Source: Acanthamoeba castellanii str. Neff (taxonomy: Eukaryota > Discosea > Longamoebia > Acanthamoebidae). From it: a stretch of 12,430 bases of DNA. The number at the start of each line of letters is the position of its first letter. The stretch's first letter is position 1. The DNA lies in contig NW_004457632.1 of assembly GCF_000313135.1 (NCBI RefSeq), positions 1 through 12,430 on the forward strand. Direction: 5' to 3'. Below, piece after piece: positions 8,168 to 12,430 of the stretch. Under the pieces are notes generated by a model that worked only from the letters and a program-made list of their open reading frames with translations, searched no databases and was not told the DNA's origin. A program made the translations under genes and the position numbers.

Positions 8168-11100
8168 GTACCTTGCCTTCCAATGAGACCACCCTCCAGT
8201 GAGGCTTACCCTTGATTCTCACCACGTCTCTTGTTGTTCTCATCTTGTTCCTGGCCTCACCCGTCTCTTGATTTTAACTCCGCAGGCGCTGCGGCGGAGG
8301 TGGCGACGATCGAGTGGGTGGAGCCGGTGGATGGGCACTGGTGGGATCCGCTCCGGTGGCGCGACTCGGCCACCGGCTCACCGCGGGTGCCCACCGAGAG
8401 CGATCGTGTTCACATCACCACCTTCGTCGGCCAGTCCTTCAGCGTTTTTGTCGACGTATGTAACCACCCCTGCACCCGAGGAACAACCGGACTGAGCAGC
8501 TCTTTGGGGGGGGGGGCGAGCAGCCGCTGGAGACAGGGCAGAGCGTGACAGTCGCATCGTTGACGGTGGGCTCACCGGACATGGACTGCTGTGCCAGAAG
8601 CGGCCGTCCGGGGTGCTGGGCGGCTCTCACACTGCGCGGAGGTACACGTGTGGCTACGATCAACAAAGCAAAAGATTGACACACCTTTGGCTCGCTCATC
8701 ACAGGGAAGCTCACTGCAAAGGACGCGCTGCTTGTGAACCCGTTCGGCGTGTTGCGGTTCACCAACAGTCCAGTGGCCGTCGATGCGTCACAAGGCCTCA
8801 GCGCGCTGGTTTCGGCCAACACCACTATCAAGGGGTGGGTGCAGGGCAGCGCCACGTTCCAGGGCAATGTCGTCGTCCTCCCCGGCACACGGGTACCTTA
8901 TCCCCCCCCCAAACAAGCTCTGCTGCATCATCGCGACATGTCAGCTGACTCTGTCTGGCCTGGTGATGTGTTGGTGCTGGGCCAGGTGGTCGTGGCCACG
9001 CTCTATCCCGACGCCACAATCCAGTACCCGTGGGGCAACTGGTTCATCGACGGCAACCTCACAGTCCACTCCCGAACCGAATTCCTCTTCAACAGTACAC
9101 AATTCTACTGCGCCAAGCAGCTGTGGTTGATGTGCAAGCGCTCTCTTTTACCACTCACTTCAGTTGTATCTTATTTTGTATATGTGACCAGTCTCTGCGG
9201 AGATCGCGGCGCAGATCAAAGCGACTACGCTGGTGGTGCAGGAGTCCGACCTGGCGATCAATAGCACCGTCACCCCGGCGCCGAACTGCACCTCCCTGCA
9301 GCGGAGCGGTATCGTTATCTACACCTACGACGGCACATCGACCACTGGCCTTCTGCCTTCGTTCTTCCTCTACGATAGCCTCATCGGAACGTGCGTTGAG
9401 CCCGTTTTCCTCTTCACTCTTTTTGCTGAGCGTTTGGTGTGCGCTCATCGTGCGCCCTGTCATGGTGCGTGTGCGGTGTGCGTGTGCGTGTGGGCCTCCT
9501 CATTCAGAACGAGTGCCTTCGCATTGTACCAAGATTATTGGAGTTCGTATGGAACGGAGATCGAAAGCGATCGCTGTCGAGCCTTTTGTCCGGGAGACAC
9601 CTCCGGCAACCGTACTTGGCCCCTCCTCTCTTTTACTTCCTTCTCAGGCGAGGGCGTGGCCCACTGATCCCATATCACAGCTCCGAAGGGCACAGGCTCG
9701 TCCTGCTCCTCGACTTCATCGCACTCGTTCGCCCTTCTGCTGGGTAGCACGGCATCCCACACGTGCTCCTGTCCTCCCGGCCGAACCGGGACCGAGTGCC
9801 TCGATTGTGCGTGCTTCACCTTTTCTCTTTCTCTCTCTCTCTTTTTTTGTAGTTAAAAACTGATTTCTGATTCGTTCACATGCAACCGCACCGGCAGATT
9901 ACTGTCCTGGCATACCAGGTGCCGTACCCTCGCAACAATTCTTATATCCATCGATTGAAGTTGTTACAATTTGATGAACCGTTTCTTTGTGGTGCAGAGT
10001 GCAGTGGCAGGGGAACGTGCAGCAGCGATTTCACGCCACCGCGTTGCGTGTGCCCTGCTGGCTGGGCCGGTTTCGCCTGCGAGATCCGTACGTCGCTGCT
10101 GCCCTGCCTGTGTTATGTTTTTCAAACTGCTTTCTAAGGGGCGCTTGATATCACAACAGCGGATTGTCCGGGCCAACCGGCGTGCAGCAACAATGGCCTG
10201 TGCATCAGCAACACCGGGTCGCAGCCCTTCTGCCGGTGCGACGCCAACTGGACCGGTCCTGCCGGCCAACCCAACGACTGCTCCGGTACCTTTCCCAGCC
10301 CACATCTCAGCTCACCAAACGGCCCGACTGATGGTCAGTCCATGGGCACAGTCCCGGTGTGTAGCAACAACTGCACGAGCCCCGACAACGGCGTTTGCAC
10401 GGCGGCCGACTCTGGCCTACCCCACTGCCAATGCCGCGAGGGTTGGGCGCTTGGACCCGATCTCGACTGCTCCGTCTGTACGTGGTGCCCAATCTCGCTG
10501 CAACCCACTTTTTGGCTGCTCGCGCGTGGTTGGTGATGACCTTGGAGCCATTTCACACAGCGTACGCCAAGTGTCCGGGCCGAGGAGGGAACGAGTGTTC
10601 GGGCCGAGGGTCGTGCAACCGCACGTCGGGCCAGTGCTTGTGCGCTGAGGCCTGGCGCGGTGTTGATTGCTCGCACACCGATTGCCCGGGGTACCTTCCA
10701 CGCAACCAACATATGAGGTGACTGTGGTCTTCGCAGTCGCCATCGTCATTACCAACAACACACCAAACCTTTATCGCTCGTGAGCAGCTCGCCGGACTGC
10801 AGCCACCACGGTGAATGCGTGACGGTGACCGATGGCACGACGGACGCGGTCAAGTGCCAGTGCGCCCCCGGCTGGACTGGTCCCGACTGCTCCCAAGGTA
10901 CCTGTCTGTCTATTCCACACCAACTGTTGACCACATTTTTATGCCGCTAATGATCCGCGTGTGCGGTGGTGCGCGTGCGTGTGCGATGCGAGCAGCCGAG
11001 TGTGCGGTGGGGAGCATGCCGTGCTCGGGTCACGGCAAGTGCGTCGATGTGGGCCTTGACCCGCCGCGCTGCGTGTGCTCCGCCGGGTGGACGGGACCCA

Positions 11101-12430
11101 ACTGCTCTGTGGCCCTCACCGACTGTGACGCGGCGCCGCATTGCATCGGATGCTCCGGCGACCCCACGGCCAAGTACTGCACCTCATGCGAAGCCGACTG
11201 GCGCGGCGCCGACTGCAACACTCGTACCCCCAAGCCCCCCCCCACCACTGTCCCTTCTCCCCGAGCCTTTGCTGCAGGCTGACACCACATCACTCGCAGC
11301 GTACTGCCTGGCGGCGAACGACTTCCACGTGTTCCCCGAGTGCGCTGGCCATGGCTCGTGCTCGACGACTGGTGCCGGCGGCAGTCCGGCGTGTCAGTGT
11401 CGGTCGGGCTGGCTGGCCGGTCCACGATTGCGTCACTCGTATGACCCCACCCGTGTCTCGGACCAAGAAGGCCTCATCACTCACATTGACACCACCGCCA
11501 ATGCAGCGCTGTGCGCCGCAGGCGAAGGGCAAGCAGAGTGCTCAGGCCACGGCGTATGTTCGACCGATCTTGCCAGCCCGGCGTGCATGTGCGACGCCTT
11601 CTTCTACGGCAACTCGTGCTCCTCCTGTACGCCCAGCCCCACCTCTCATCCATGCGGCCTGGGCAGTGAGCTGACCAGGCGGGGCGGTGGTGGCCGCATC
11701 TACAGATGAGCCGGTGTGCCCGGGCTACCCGGACGAGTGTACCAACAGCGATCAGGGGACGTGCGTGAATGGCACGTGCGAGTGCGCCGACGGATGGCGC
11801 GGCCTGGGCCGACTGCTCGGTGGTGCGGTGCCCCGGCGCCAAGGAGAACTGCAACGGGCGCGGCGAGTGCGACTCGAGCGTGGAGCCGGCCGAGTGCCGG
11901 TGCCAAGACAATTGGACCGGCCCCGACTGCGCTACTCGTACCAACCACCTTAGCCCTGCACGATGTGGTGTATGAGTGTGTACCACGAACTCACCCGCGC
12001 GTGCGACGACGACACACAACACAGCGATCTGTCCGAACGGCTGCTCGGGCAACGGGAAGTGCAGCGACTCGACCAACCCGCCGGTGTGCGAGTGCATGCC
12101 CTACTGGGGCGGACCGGACTGCTCCAGGAGCGAACAGCGCAGCGGTTCCACTGGCGACGACTCAGCGACCTACGCAGCGGTCGGCGGCGCGCTTGGAGGT
12201 ACTGCGCTTGCAGGCGACGACACACACGACACACACGACACACAACACATGTCTGACCACAACTCGTTCGTGGCGGCGGCAACAGGAGGAGTTGTGCTGC
12301 TGCTGGTGGGCGTGGTGGCGGCCATCGCCTTGTCCAAGGCGATCTCGGCCTACAAGACGCGACAGATCAACAAGGGTCTTCGGATCGGCCAGGTCAACTT
12401 CGTGCTGGAGGAGGCCGAGTCCAGCGCTCT
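8095..12430 (+). CDS. EGF-repeat single-pass membrane protein (20 exons, 3' partial)
   Basis: Exons: 8095-8167, 8286-8455, 8524-8641, 8705-8892, 8986-9094, 9192-9390, 9508-9611, 9681-9806, 9898-9918, 9998-10087, 10160-10285, 10352-10477, 10561-10690, 10788-10897, 10996-11223, 11300-11438, 11507-11626, 11706-11937, 12025-12198 and 12286-12430 (open). About 908 residues are visible. Order: signal peptide; a Trp-rich, N-glycosylation-rich domain (residues about 25-330) with VDGHWWDPLRW and VPTESDRVHI; a Ser/Cys-rich link; about twelve EGF-like repeats (C-SGRGTC, C-SGHGKC, GWTGPDC); a hydrophobic span GGVVLLLVGVVAAIAL; and a tail starting SKAISAYKTRQ. The likely role is surface adhesion or signalling, with a cytoplasmic part beyond the window. 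A receptor kinase is possible but unproven. The N-terminal domain is not recognised with confidence; its pattern resembles bacterial-style beta-helix surface proteins. Two one-base insertions (near 11424 and 11807) break the frame as given, yet flanking exons keep conserved cysteines and phases, so assembly error or a recent mutation is likely. Intron 4 is open in frame and could be retained. Confidence 0.82.
9898..9918 (+). other. 21-bp micro-exon
   Basis: This exon encodes YCPGIP and its neighbours at the start of an EGF unit (CPGIP-ECSGRGTC). It is required because joining exon 8 directly to exon 10 gives a TAG (T+AG). With the micro-exon the phases run 1-1 and the recurrent CPG-x-C start of the EGF units is restored. 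Donor GTGCCG at 9919; acceptor CCGGCAG ending at 9897. Confidence 0.65.
11419..11431 (+). other. Frameshift (+1 base) in EGF exon 16
   Basis: The unit reads GW-LAGP then CGATTGCGTCACTC. In frame this gives RLRHS and loses the sixth cysteine. Ignoring one base (best candidate the A at 11424) gives GP-DC-VT, as in every other unit, and restores a phase-1 end at ACTC|GTATGA. Exon 15 ends in the same ACT-C way. Confidence 0.75.
11801..11816 (+). other. Frameshift (+1 base) in EGF exon 18
   Basis: Frame 2 encodes CVNGTCECADGWRG, then loses the cysteine pattern. Frame 3 takes up at once with ADCSVVRCPGAKENC and the next whole EGF unit. One base too many in the GGG run at 11806-11808 explains this: CTGGCCGAC would read LAD. 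No intron fits between the two frames. Confidence 0.75.
12174..12332 (+). other. Transmembrane segment, split by intron 19
   Basis: Exon 19 ends with AAVGGALGG and exon 20 continues VVLLLVGVVAAIAL, forming about 22 uncharged residues after the last EGF unit. A basic stop-transfer segment (SKAISAYKTRQINK) follows at once. This is type I topology: EGF units outside, tail inside. The tail is cut by the window end (IGQVNFVLEEAESS...). Confidence 0.8.

Larger units (their letters stand above)
9681..12123 (+). other. Array of about twelve EGF-like repeats on phase-1 exons
   Basis: Units recognised by CPG...C-S-G-x-G-x-C...C-x-C-x-x-G-W-x-G-P-x-C lie in exons 8/9-10, 11, 12, 13, 14, 15, 16, 17, 18 (two units) and 19. 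Exon 15 also holds an atypical Cys-rich unit (CIGCSGD, CTSCEADWRGADC). After discounting the two one-base insertions, every exon from 8 to 19 except 13 and 14 is a multiple of three; 13 and 14 together make 240. Eleven of these twelve introns are phase 1. Exons 8, 11 and 12 are each exactly 126 bp. Confidence 0.85.

Noticed and set aside
9030..9863. 277-codon frame through exons 5-8 of the EGF gene
   Set aside because: It runs through introns in a frame that destroys the cysteine pattern. Exons 6-8 read in another frame with intact phases.
11963..12256. 97-codon frame opposite in phase to exon 19
   Set aside because: The correct frame gives ICPNGCSGNGKC and the transmembrane start. This one has no cysteine order and crosses an intron at each end.

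Overview
The window looks like nuclear DNA of a GC-rich, intron-dense protist. The best match is an Acanthamoeba-like amoebozoan; this is an inference from style, not a database result. The coding sequence strongly prefers G/C-ending codons. The genes are packed 150-260 bp apart and carry many short introns (about 58-125 bp). The 5' splice sites mostly begin GTAC rather than GTAAG. One gene encodes a large EGF-type surface protein. All three genes lie on the + strand. I see no rRNA, tRNA, CRISPR array, transposon or bacterial operon.

Region 1 (1-5591, possibly to 5655): promoter, then a four-exon gene for a coiled-coil protein of about 1,718 residues. Both ends match the hyaluronan-mediated motility receptor family (HMMR/RHAMM), a spindle and centrosome protein. 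They are an N-terminal PG-A-Y repeat and a C-terminal LVG-NTNPKQKI basic/leucine-zipper motif. Most of the coil sits in one 4.2-kb exon, which includes five near-identical 63-residue (189-bp) repeats. A KEN box and an LKTP site follow the C-terminal motif. The promoter holds a palindromic E2F-like site.

Region 2 (5799-7834): a ten-exon gene for a cytosolic type I L-asparaginase of 378 residues. The spliced reading frame is intact and the catalytic residues are present.

Region 3 (8095 to beyond 12430): the 5' part (20 exons seen) of a secreted or membrane protein. In order it has a signal peptide, a tryptophan-rich and probably beta-rich N-terminal domain, about twelve EGF-like repeats, a transmembrane segment and the start of a cytoplasmic tail. 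Nearly every EGF unit lies on its own exon flanked by phase-1 introns, and one exon is only 21 bp. Two one-base insertions break the EGF reading frame in the sequence as given. A third similar one-base anomaly lies in the acidic tail of gene 1.

The three genes have no evident shared pathway: one is mitotic or cytoskeletal, one metabolic, one cell surface. This is ordinary eukaryotic gene packing, not an operon. Exon borders come from reading frames, GT/AG dinucleotides and family conservation. Each gene's phases sum correctly, apart from the anomalies noted.
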